A DNA stretch of 64,000 nucleotides from the NCBI GenBank assembly GCA_934401915.1, contig CAKRSV010000002.1, forward strand, positions 344,897 to 408,896. The letters are read 5' to 3'. Each line of letters begins with the position of its first letter. Position 1 is the first letter of the stretch. This stretch comes from an uncultured Lachnospiraceae bacterium (GTDB taxonomy: Bacteria; Bacillota; Clostridia; Lachnospirales; Lachnospiraceae). The notes under the pieces were generated by a model that had not been told where the DNA came from, did no database searches, and saw nothing but the letters and a program-made list of their open reading frames with translations. The position numbers were made by a program, and so were the translations under genes. Shown here piece after piece: positions 34,615 to 41,581 of this stretch.

Positions 34615-35675
34615 TCGCAAGGGCAGCCATAGCAGCCGGAACCAATAAAAAAGTGTGGACAGGGATTGCCTCCGTACTGGCAGCCCTGTGCCTTCCGGTC
34701 ATCCTTGCCGTCATGTGCTACATCAGCATTGCCTCCGGCGGAACAGAACATAACCGGGCGGCAGTGTATCTGGCATTCGATGGAGGGGAAGCACCGGATG
34801 GAATGCCTGCGGATTATCAGGCTTATGTCCGCCAGATGCAGGAAAGTTTTGCGGAGCTGGATGCCATATTAGATGACATCGATGGCATGACAGAAGGGGA
34901 ACTGTGCGACAGGTATCTGGTCAAATCCGTTTTTTATTCTCTGTATTTCGGCGCAGACCGGGTACGGCTTGAGACGGATGATTATAAAAAATTCGCAGAC
35001 TGTTTTGTGGATTATGAGGAACGGATACAAAACATAGAGCAGGAGGACGGGACCGTCACGCTGGAAAAATATACCGTGGCAGTTGCCATTGGGGATAAGA
35101 CAAAAATCTTCCAAAAACTTGCATCTGACTATGGAGTTACCGCAACTTATGAACAACAGTCCAATGCAGTCAATGTGTGGTATGTGGCAAAGTATGACAC
35201 AGTGGCCCCGACAGAGGGGGATGAATTTTCCGACTGGGGCGGCTGGAACGTGGCAGGAGATATCCCTGTGTATGATCTGCCGGCCAACGGGAATGGAAGT
35301 GATATCGTACAGCTTGCATTATCAAGACTGGGGCATCCGTACTCGCAGGCACTCCGCGGAACCGGGAATTATGTCGACTGCAGTTACCTGACGCTGTGGT
35401 GCTACAGACAGATAGGAATCTCCCTGCCGGGAACGGCGGCAGAGCAGGGAAGATATATGGTGGAGCATAACCTGACGGTTGCAAAGGAATCACTGCAGCC
35501 GGGGGACCTTGTGTTCTGGAGCCACAAACCAAACGGAAGATACATGAACATCACGCATGTGGGAATCTATGCCGGGGATGGCATGGTCGTGGATGCGTCC
35601 TATTCCAAAGGGAAGGTGGTGTACCGTCCCCTGTTTGACAACGATAAGCAGGTACTGTATGGCAGACCGCAGTAA
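34590..35675 (+). CDS. NlpC/P60 peptidoglycan hydrolase of the transfer system
   Basis: The 361-residue protein has one membrane helix (about 30-50), an extracytoplasmic middle domain (about 60-200) and a C-terminal NlpC/P60 domain with catalytic C264 (NYVDCSYLTLW) and H323 (NITHVGIYAG). It should cut peptide cross-links to open the wall at the transfer channel. Gram-positive conjugation operons normally carry such a VirB1-like hydrolase here. Confidence 0.88.
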   Translation: MEPATAALIARAAIAAGTNKKVWTGIASVLAALCLPVILAVMCYISIASGGTEHNRAAVYLAFDGGEAPDGMPADYQAYVRQMQESFAELDAILDDIDGMTEGELCDRYLVKSVFYSLYFGADRVRLETDDYKKFADCFVDYEERIQNIEQEDGTVTLEKYTVAVAIGDKTKIFQKLASDYGVTATYEQQSNAVNVWYVAKYDTVAPTEGDEFSDWGGWNVAGDIPVYDLPANGNGSDIVQLALSRLGHPYSQALRGTGNYVDCSYLTLWCYRQIGISLPGTAAEQGRYMVEHNLTVAKESLQPGDLVFWSHKPNGRYMNITHVGIYAGDGMVVDASYSKGKVVYRPLFDNDKQVLYGRPQ

Positions 35676-35735
35676 ATTTTTTGATGCCGCAGGCATCTGT
35701 TTTCCGCCAGAAAATAGAAATGAAGGAGGAGCGAT

Positions 35736-36089
35736 ATGGAAGAAAAAGAAATAAAAATCACCTTTGCCGGGGAGAAACTGGAGGCATTAAGTTTCTTTCT
35801 GGCAGAGCAGGGAGGAAAAACCGTGGAGGAGCTGTTGAAGAGCCATCTCGATAAATCTTATGAGAAAAATGTTCCTGCACAGGTCAGAAAATTTGTGGAG
35901 AGCAGGATGGAAACTCCACAGGAGACAGCAAATCAGGAGCAGGAATCCCAGAGAATGGGAGGCACAAGACAGCAGAGGGCATCCGGCAGACGGAGCAGGG
36001 AGACACAGAATCAGGAAGAGCAGCCGAGAGAGCCGGTGCCGGAAACTGTGGAAGAGACAGCAGAAAATACGATGAGCATGGGAATGTGA
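35736..36089 (+). CDS. small DUF6103-like protein, Met-rich tail
   Basis: The 117-residue soluble protein has an N-terminal helical domain (AGEKLEALSFFLAEQG, SYEKNVPAQVRKFVES), then 55 residues of disordered Gln/Glu/Arg-rich sequence ending TMSMGM. The 36824 product is a paralogue without the tail. AAGGAGG precedes ATG 35736. Function unknown. Confidence 0.65.
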   Translation: MEEKEIKITFAGEKLEALSFFLAEQGGKTVEELLKSHLDKSYEKNVPAQVRKFVESRMETPQETANQEQESQRMGGTRQQRASGRRSRETQNQEEQPREPVPETVEETAENTMSMGM

Positions 36090-36098
36090 GGCGGATAA

Positions 36099-36770
36099 GT
36101 GAACGGATATGAAGAGAAAATAAAAGACTGTCTGTTTCTGGAAGTGTGCAATGCGGCAGGCAGAGAGGAATGGGGCGGACTGGCGCATCAGCAGAAGGAA
36201 AACCTCATGCTGGTATGCCGTCTCAGCGGGCATGATGAAAAGTTTCAGAGGGACTGCGGACTTGTCACCAGAGAGCAGATGGAGCATTGGGGGATAGAAG
36301 AAGAGGTGCTTTTTCAGGATGCATGGGCAAATATGTTTGCAAAACGTCCGCCGGTCCTTATGGACTTTGAGGATGCCTACGGGCATAACTATGACCAGAA
36401 TATCCTTTCGATGGAGAAAAAACCGGAGAGAATCTGGAGGACGGATGCCGACTTCTATGTCCTTACTAACAACGTGGACCATGGGGCGGTGTACATGATG
36501 GACGAGGCAACGCTGCAGAAATCAGCAGAAAAGCTGGATGGAAATCTGATCGTCCTTCCGGCATCCATCCACGATGTGTATCTCATGGTGGAGCGGGAAG
36601 GTCTTGACATGGAACGGCTGAGGAATGGGGTATATGGAGCAAACAGGGCGTTCCCGGAGGCAGACTATCTGTCCGATGAGATTTACCGATATGACAGGGA
36701 TACGCACAGGCTGTCTGTCATACCGGGGAGCGTGCAGGAAGAGCAGGCAGGAATGGTGCTGTATCAATAG
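36099..36770 (+). CDS. DUF5688-family protein
   Basis: The 223-residue protein starts at GTG 36099. A block near the C-terminus (DFYVLTNNVDHGAVYMMDEATLQ, then NLIVLPASIHDVYLM) matches the conserved core of DUF5688 proteins, common in mobile elements of gut Firmicutes. No catalytic signature is visible. Confidence 0.7.
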   Translation: MNGYEEKIKDCLFLEVCNAAGREEWGGLAHQQKENLMLVCRLSGHDEKFQRDCGLVTREQMEHWGIEEEVLFQDAWANMFAKRPPVLMDFEDAYGHNYDQNILSMEKKPERIWRTDADFYVLTNNVDHGAVYMMDEATLQKSAEKLDGNLIVLPASIHDVYLMVEREGLDMERLRNGVYGANRAFPEADYLSDEIYRYDRDTHRLSVIPGSVQEEQAGMVLYQ

Positions 36771-36823
36771 TGTGTTTTTCTGAAAATAATTTCAACTGAG
36801 AGTTTAAATTTGGAGGTAAAGTG

Positions 36824-37078
36824 ATGAAACAGGCAGTCGTTACAATCAAATATGATGAGGAAAAGTTAAATGCTGTGAAACAGTATATGGGAAAAAAGGA
36901 CGCAGATTTTGATGCGGAACTGAAGGAAGTCCTTGGAAAAATGTATGAGAAATATGTGCCGCAGGCGGTCCGTGAATACATTGAAAGCAGAGGGGATGTG
37001 CCGCCTGCAATCAAAAAGGCAAACCGCCAGCAGGGAAAAAACAGTGCGGCATCCGGCAGTGCTGCGGAGAATGAGTAG
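36824..37078 (+). CDS. small DUF6103-like protein, paralogue of 35736
   Basis: ATG 36824 lies 7 nt after GGAGG (36812-36816). The 84-residue product shares the core KL-x-AL/AV..., YEKYVPQAVREYIESR with the 35736 product but ends in a short Lys/Gln/Ser tail instead of the methionine-rich one. Function unknown. Confidence 0.65.
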   Translation: MKQAVVTIKYDEEKLNAVKQYMGKKDADFDAELKEVLGKMYEKYVPQAVREYIESRGDVPPAIKKANRQQGKNSAASGSAAENE

Positions 37079-37092
37079 GGAACGGAGGAAGC

Positions 37093-37455
37093 ATGGACAA
37101 GATAAAGATTCTGAAAGTAGAGCCGGGGAAACCTCCCTGTGTGAAGGAGATTGCGAATGACTTTAAGGCAAGTCAGGCAGAGGTGGAGGGAGACATTGAG
37201 TGCGTTGGTTTTGGAGATGGATGTGTGGCAGTAATCAACGCTGAAGGAAAACTAAATGGAATGCAGCCGAACCGCAGGAATGGTGATGACATCATCTGCG
37301 GTCCATTTTTTATCTGTGGGGATAGCCCGGACGGTGATTTCATTTCCCTGACGGAGCAGCAGATCGAGAAATATACCAGACGATTTGGAGAGATTGAGCA
37401 GTTTACAGGGCAGGAACCGGAACTGGAGCCACATATGACCATCCTCGCTTTTTAA
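37093..37455 (+). CDS. DUF3846-domain protein
   Basis: The 120 residues show the DUF3846 pattern: ILKVEPGKPPCVKEI, VEGDIECVGFGDG, VINAEGKLNGMQPNRR, then DIICGPFFICGD. Such small proteins are widespread in Firmicutes phages and ICEs, with no known activity. It is the last gene before a 500-bp noncoding stretch. Confidence 0.75.
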   Translation: MDKIKILKVEPGKPPCVKEIANDFKASQAEVEGDIECVGFGDGCVAVINAEGKLNGMQPNRRNGDDIICGPFFICGDSPDGDFISLTEQQIEKYTRRFGEIEQFTGQEPELEPHMTILAF

Positions 37456-37480
37456 GAAAGTGACAGGACAATGGAAAGGA

Positions 37481-37820
37481 AACGGCACAGACACCGCCGT
37501 GTGAGCCTGCGTGTGGCAACGTGTGCCGTTATTCTGCAAAACTGGATAAAGTGACCGATTAAGCTATATTCTGCCCTGTATGAGCCGATTTGGAGAAAAT
37601 AACAGAAAACCCGGAGTGCGGAGGCATCCAAGACTCCGAAAATGGGGATGAAACGGGGCTGTAAAACAGGGTCGAAAATAGTGCAGGTTAAAGGGGTTAT
37701 GCCGCAAAAGAGCGGCTTAACCCGTCAGACACCCACCGGCAGAGCCGTTGGGCAGTTCTAAGCATGGCATAACTTTTTTGGAAGATTCGGAAAGGTTATA
37801 CCATTTTTATTTTTGTTACA
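37481..37820 (+). ncRNA. candidate structured RNA or cis-acting region
   Basis: The 500-bp gap between two genes contains a run of strong hairpins: AACGGCACA/TGTGCCGTT (37481-37489 with 37522-37530), CGGAGT/ACTCCG (37612-37617 with 37633-37638), GGGTTA-t-GCCGC/GCGGC-t-TAACCC (37694-37705 with 37712-37723, AAAAGA loop), and CCCA-c-CGGC/GCCG-t-TGGG (37732-37752). An imperfect ATGGcATAAC/GTTATaCCAT stem then precedes a T-rich run (about 37764-37818) like a terminator. No known RNA family was recognised. A role in replication or relaxosome binding is equally possible. Confidence 0.45.
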
Positions 37821-37909
37821 GCGCAATCAGGCAGTAAAGGCCGGCAGAAGTTATGCCTTTTGCGGAAACAGGGAAAAAAGTCTATAGACAGAGGAAAAAG
37901 AAGGAGGAA

Positions 37910-37956
37910 ATGAGTAGTCCCATGGGGTGAGGTGCGCACCACTACCAGAATGGGAC
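37910..37956 (+). promoter_or_regulatory. 6-codon leader peptide and hairpin before a methyltransferase
   Basis: AAGGAGG (37901-37907) is followed by ATG AGT AGT CCC ATG GGG TGA (37910-37930), a six-codon reading frame. Overlapping it, GTCCCAT (37917-37923) pairs with ATGGGAC (37950-37956), enclosing the palindrome GGTGCGCACC (37931-37940). The methyltransferase ATG at 37958 follows immediately and has no ribosome site of its own. The layout suggests translational coupling or autoregulation. Confidence 0.5.
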
Positions 37957-37957
37957 G

Positions 37958-38596
37958 ATGAAAGTATTGGAATTATTTGCAGGAACAAGGAGCATCGGGA
38001 AAGCCTTTGAACAACGGGGACATGAAGTATTCAGTGTGGAATGGTCAAAAGATTTTGAAAACATTGATCTGTATGAGGACATCAGCAAGGTGACGGCGGA
38101 GGATATCTTAAAACTTTTTGGAAAACCGGATGTCATCTGGGCAAGTCCCGACTGTGCCACTTTTAGTATTGCAGCGATTAGCCATCACAGAAAAAAGAAT
38201 CCAGAGACAGGAAGTCTTGAACCGGTCAGTGCATATGCAAAATTCTGTGACAGGGTAGACAAACATGTGCTGGAACTCATTGAGCAGCTACAGCCAAAGT
38301 ATTATTTTATAGAGAATCCAAGAGGCGGCATGCGCAAGATGGAATGGATGAAGAACCTGCCAAGATATACAGTGACCTATTGCCAGTATGGAGATAACAG
38401 AATGAAACCGACTGATATCTGGACGAATCATCCGAACCCTGAATTCCTGCCGATGTGTCATAACGGTGATCCATGCCATGTACCGGCACCGAGGGGAAGC
38501 AAGACAGGAACACAGGGACTGAAAGGTTCGAGGGAGCGCAGTGTGATACCGCAGAGACTGTGTGAACATATCGTAGATATTTGTGAGGAGGGATGA
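37958..38596 (+). CDS. C5-cytosine methyltransferase-like protein (short form)
   Basis: The 212-residue product has LELFAGTRSIGKAFEQRG (SAM motif), ASPDCATFS aligned to motif IV with C66 as nucleophile (PDC replaces the usual PPC), IENPRGGMRKM (motif VI) and YCQYGDNRMKPTDIWTN. This short form lacks a large target-recognition domain and resembles phage-type enzymes. It has no partner nuclease, and its start is unusual (see the leader hairpin). It is the second cytosine methylase of the element. Confidence 0.8.
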   Translation: MKVLELFAGTRSIGKAFEQRGHEVFSVEWSKDFENIDLYEDISKVTAEDILKLFGKPDVIWASPDCATFSIAAISHHRKKNPETGSLEPVSAYAKFCDRVDKHVLELIEQLQPKYYFIENPRGGMRKMEWMKNLPRYTVTYCQYGDNRMKPTDIWTNHPNPEFLPMCHNGDPCHVPAPRGSKTGTQGLKGSRERSVIPQRLCEHIVDICEEG

Positions 38597-38597
38597 G

Positions 38598-39175
38598 ATG
38601 AATACAAAAGCAATTTATACCGTTCATGAAAACGGGAAGGAACACTATTTTTTTCGGAACATGCAGGAGGGTTCAGTTACCCTTTTGCAGTAGCTGATTT
38701 TCTGCATAGCTTAAAGGGTGTGCTGAATGATCCGATGTCACCACAAAAAGGATTATGTGTAGCACCAATGCTGGAACAGATGAAAGGCAATTATTTGTTC
38801 CCGGAAGAGATAGAGGGAAAAGAATTATTTACTGCGGTTAAAAAAGAGCAGATGTTTCAACTTGCAGTGAAAGAGCAGGCATCATTTGGAATTGAAATGG
38901 ATATGGAACAGGATACGGTATCATTCCATTTCCGGGAGGGAGAGGAAGAACTGCAGGAATTTTGTGACATAGGATTTCCAAGGCATGGAGAAACAGAAGA
39001 ATATAGCGGTGAAACATTTTATTATGCCGCGGATAATGTGAGAGTCAAAAACATGATGGACGGAATTGAAATGTCGGTCAGTGCGGAAAACGAAGAAGCA
39101 TACAGGAGCATGATATTAGAGGCTGTGCAGAAACAAACTGAGGAGCAGAGTACAGGAATGAGCCAGCAGATGTAA
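38598..39175 (+). pseudogene. frameshifted (or slippage-expressed) element gene, unknown function
   Basis: ATG 38598 (site GAGGAGGGATGAG) opens a frame reading MNTKAIYTVHENGKEHYFF. At a run of seven T (38648-38654) the frame changes: the 0 frame stops soon at TAG, while the -1 frame continues SEHAGGFSYPFAVADFLHSL... to the stop at 39173-39175. Together they give 192 residues ending GMSQQM. T TTT TTT is a classic slippery sequence, so programmed -1 frameshifting, RNA polymerase slippage or simple mutation are all possible. The family is not recognised. Confidence 0.65.
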
Positions 39176-39189
39176 GGAGATGGAGGAGA

Positions 39190-39594
39190 ATGGAAAAAGT
39201 CAGAAAAGCATTTTACGTTGAAGAAGAACTGCTGGGGCAGGTAGATGCCCTGTTACCACAGGTAGATGTGCGTTCACGAAATGAATTTGTCAATCAGGCA
39301 CTGCGGTTTTATATCGGATATCTCACTTCGGAAAAAATAGAAAATTATATGCTGACAACCATCTCCTCTGTCATGCATGCAACGGTAAAGGACAGCGAGA
39401 ACCGCATGGCTCGTGCAATGTATAAACTTGCAGTGGAAACTTCCAAGCTGTCCCATGTGATCGCATACAGCCATGGTGTGGATGAGCAGGCACTCGGAAA
39501 GCTGCAGGCGAAGTGTGCAGAAGAGGTGAAACGGATCAATGGAGCAGTGAGGTTTGAGGAGGCATATCAATATCAGCAGGGGGATCGTTTTTAA
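39190..39594 (+). CDS. ribbon-helix-helix-like protein, possible relaxosome accessory
   Basis: The first 50 residues (VRKAFYVEEELLGQVDALLPQ, SRNEFVNQALRFYIGYL) look like a ribbon-helix-helix DNA-binding domain, and the rest is helical. Position about 900 bp before oriT and ahead of the relaxase suggests an oriT-binding accessory protein, but it could be a simple regulator. Confidence 0.55.
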   Translation: MEKVRKAFYVEEELLGQVDALLPQVDVRSRNEFVNQALRFYIGYLTSEKIENYMLTTISSVMHATVKDSENRMARAMYKLAVETSKLSHVIAYSHGVDEQALGKLQAKCAEEVKRINGAVRFEEAYQYQQGDRF

Positions 39595-39605
39595 GAAATA
39601 ATTTA

Positions 39606-39634
39606 TTGAAATGCGGTAAGACTTACAGTATGAT
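39606..39634 (+). promoter_or_regulatory. promoter of the PIN toxin-antitoxin pair with operator
   Basis: TTGAAA (39606-39611) and TATGAT (39629-39634) are 17 bp apart. The spacer contains the inverted repeat GTAAG-a-CTTAC (39616-39626), the position expected for antitoxin autorepression. Confidence 0.6.
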
Positions 39635-39657
39635 AAAAGAAAAGGAAGGAGTGGTAC

Positions 39658-39903
39658 ATGATGACACAGATGAAGGAACGGGCAGTTGAATTGATAGAAC
39701 GTATTCCAGATGAAAAAATGTTTTATGTGATTAATATTCTTCAGAATCTTGAGGAAATGTCATCCAACAGACCTGCAGATAAGAAACAGGCAATGGAAGC
39801 ACTCCAGAATGTGCTGAAGTTCAGCGGAAGATTACCAGAAGATTTTGACGCAGACAAGGAATTACAGGAGGCAAGGGAGGAAAAGTATGGTAATATTGGT
39901 TGA
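39658..39903 (+). CDS. antitoxin of a PIN-domain toxin-antitoxin pair
   Basis: The 81-residue acidic, helical protein (RAVELIERIPDEKMFYVINIL, KQAMEALQNVL) overlaps the PIN toxin gene by 17 nt. Length, charge, order and overlap are those of a VapB-like antitoxin, although no clear DNA-binding fold is visible. Confidence 0.7.
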   Translation: MMTQMKERAVELIERIPDEKMFYVINILQNLEEMSSNRPADKKQAMEALQNVLKFSGRLPEDFDADKELQEAREEKYGNIG

Positions 39904-40306
39904 CACAAATATTATTATAGATGCACTTGCCAATCGGGAACCATATGCTGATGATGCAAAAAGAATTATGGAAAAATGTGCGGCAAGGGAAATAACAGGA
40001 ATACTTGCGGCACATAGCATACCAAACTTGTTTTATATTCTTAGAAAAAATTTCAGTCAGGAAGAAAGAAGATTTCTTCTGAAAAATTTATGTGAGATAT
40101 TTCAGATTTCTGACTTGAATGAAAAGAAGATAGTAGCTGCATTGGAAAACAATGTATTTTCAGATTTTGAAGATGGTCTGCAGGAAGAATGTGCAGTTGA
40201 GTCTATGGCAGATTATATTGTTACACGAAATCCGGCTGATTTTAAGCATTCAAGAGTAAAAGTAATTCTCCCAGATGAGTTGTTGAGAGAGTTAGAAAAA
40301 AATTAA
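39887..40306 (+). CDS. PIN-domain toxin (VapC-like)
   Basis: ATG 39887 follows GGGAGG. The 139-residue protein has D6 in ILVDTNIIIDAL, acidic D93/D96 and D118 in IVTRNPADF, the metal-binding acidic residues of PIN ribonucleases. It should cleave RNA when free of its antitoxin and may stabilise the element. The pair sits next to oriT. Confidence 0.82.
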   Translation: MVILVDTNIIIDALANREPYADDAKRIMEKCAAREITGILAAHSIPNLFYILRKNFSQEERRFLLKNLCEIFQISDLNEKKIVAALENNVFSDFEDGLQEECAVESMADYIVTRNPADFKHSRVKVILPDELLRELEKN

Positions 40307-40365
40307 TTATCAGGAGTCGATTTGTCAAGGGGATATTTCGCATTGCAATACGGCTTTGTAAAAAC

Positions 40366-40500
40366 AGAGGGGTGTCAACCCCTCTTGGCTGCATAGTGCT
40401 ACCTGCCGAAGAAGGCAACCGTCCCCCCTCGGAGAGCGCACGACTGCCGCAGGCAGTAGCACCGCCCACTTTTGAGTGGTGAGTAAGTGCGCCCTTAGAC
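40366..40500 (+). other. origin of transfer (oriT), IncQ/MobQ-like
   Basis: The sequence TAAGTGCGCCCT (40484-40495) is identical to the core of IncQ/RSF1010-type oriT, where nicking occurs between G and C of GCG/CCC. A hairpin CCACT-TTTG-AGTGG (40466-40479) lies just 5' of it, as in RSF1010. Two more hairpins flank it upstream: ACTGCC/GGCAGT (40443-40448 with 40452-40457) and AGAGGGG/CCCCTCT (40366-40372 with 40379-40385). A MobL-type relaxase gene lies 2.6 kb downstream. Confidence 0.85.
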
Positions 40501-40508
40501 GGATTAAA

Positions 40509-40537
40509 TTGACTATCCTTTTGAATATTGATATAAT
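40509..40537 (+). promoter_or_regulatory. strong promoter beside oriT
   Basis: TTGACT (40509-40514) and TATAAT (40532-40537) with an ideal 17-bp spacer lie 14 bp after the oriT core and drive the gene at 40597. This could also be one of the first promoters to enter a recipient, depending on strand polarity. Confidence 0.75.
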
Positions 40538-40596
40538 GTGAGCGTAAGCTAAATTAAAAATTTCTTAACAGACAAATTTAAGAAGGAGTGATTTAG

Positions 40597-41055
40597 ATGA
40601 AAAAGAAAACTAAGACTGTAATTGGTGTTATCCTTGCAGTAGCTCTGGTAGCTGTCTTGGTAGTTGTAGGATTTATGACTTACCTGGGAATTACCTGGAC
40701 AAACAATCATGAATTCGGAGAATATGTCAGCAAGGAAGGTCCTTGGGGAATGACTGCTACATGGGTATCTGAGGATAGCAGCAGTTATCTCATTTGCAAA
40801 AAGGAGAATGATGAACCATTTGCCAAGGTTACAGCCTATTTTCAGGGGGTGGATGGTTGGCAAGCCTATGAACTGTATGGCAGAGACCGGATTGCTTATC
40901 TGAATACTGTGGAAAACGATACAACCATTGATAGCACCAGCGGAAATATGAAATTTGATGGAACTACATTTACCATTACAGATTTAGATAAAGAAATCTT
41001 CGGCACAAATGAATTTAATTATGTTATCACTGATAAGGAGTTCAGCCCCGATTAA
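40597..41055 (+). CDS. membrane-anchored extracytoplasmic protein
   Basis: MKKKTKT and one membrane helix (about 8-30) are followed by 120 residues of beta-rich sequence (YVSKEGPWGMTATWVSED, AYELYGRDRIAYLNTV, FDGTTFTITDLDKE). It could be an anchored protein or have an uncut signal. No family recognised. It has its own strong promoter and AAGGAG site, and no gene follows for 520 bp. Confidence 0.65.
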   Translation: MKKKTKTVIGVILAVALVAVLVVVGFMTYLGITWTNNHEFGEYVSKEGPWGMTATWVSEDSSSYLICKKENDEPFAKVTAYFQGVDGWQAYELYGRDRIAYLNTVENDTTIDSTSGNMKFDGTTFTITDLDKEIFGTNEFNYVITDKEFSPD

Positions 41056-41309
41056 AGTGCCAGAACTATTCCGATACGGTGGAAACATAACCGATGGAAA
41101 AGCGGAAACAGTGTATGCTATTACGTTGAGAACACCCGAAAGCCGAGAAACCAAATAATCGTTACTCTACCAATGGTTTATGTCCATATCGAAAAGGTTG
41201 ATGTGAGAATAGAATAATTCTGTTCGACTTATTCCGATTATTCTAACAGATTTGCTCAGCACAAGGAACCCTGCGTGGGGGCAGATATATTTGCAAAGGA
41301 TTTTACATA

Positions 41310-41355
41310 AAAAGCTGCTGAACAATCCAGAAAAGGAGAGTTTCAGCAGCTTTTT
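41310..41355 (+). terminator. terminator in the gap before the nuclease gene
   Basis: AAAAGCTGCTGAA (41310-41322) pairs with TTCAGCAGCTTTT (41342-41354) around an 18-nt loop, ending in T. It lies 255 bp after the membrane protein gene and probably ends that transcript. The rest of the 41056-41581 gap shows no credible gene. Confidence 0.75.
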
Positions 41356-41513
41356 CATACTCTGTACTGTGTGCCCATCAAGAAAATACTGGATTCTATT
41401 GATTGACCACCGCCTTTCGGCTGCATACATTCACCACAAATGAGCCGCCAGCCGTTATGTATTCAGGTGGCAGAAACCACCCTTTACAGAGTACATCACA
41501 GAAGGGAATACAG

Positions 41514-41539
41514 GACCATTACTTCGGTAGTGGTCTTTT
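41514..41539 (+). terminator. UUCG-capped hairpin before the nuclease gene
   Basis: GACCATTAC (41514-41522) and GTAGTGGTC (41527-41535) form a 9-bp stem (one G-T) closed by a TTCG tetraloop and followed by TTTT. It lies 43 bp upstream of the nuclease start, so it may be an attenuator of the nuclease-relaxase transcript. Confidence 0.65.
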
Positions 41540-41581
41540 CTGTACTCTTAAAAGCTGTGAATTTATGAGGAGGAAACATAG

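Noticed and set aside
41167..41581. Small genes in the gap before the nuclease
   Set aside because: The short frames have no ribosome sites and coincide with the terminator hairpins.
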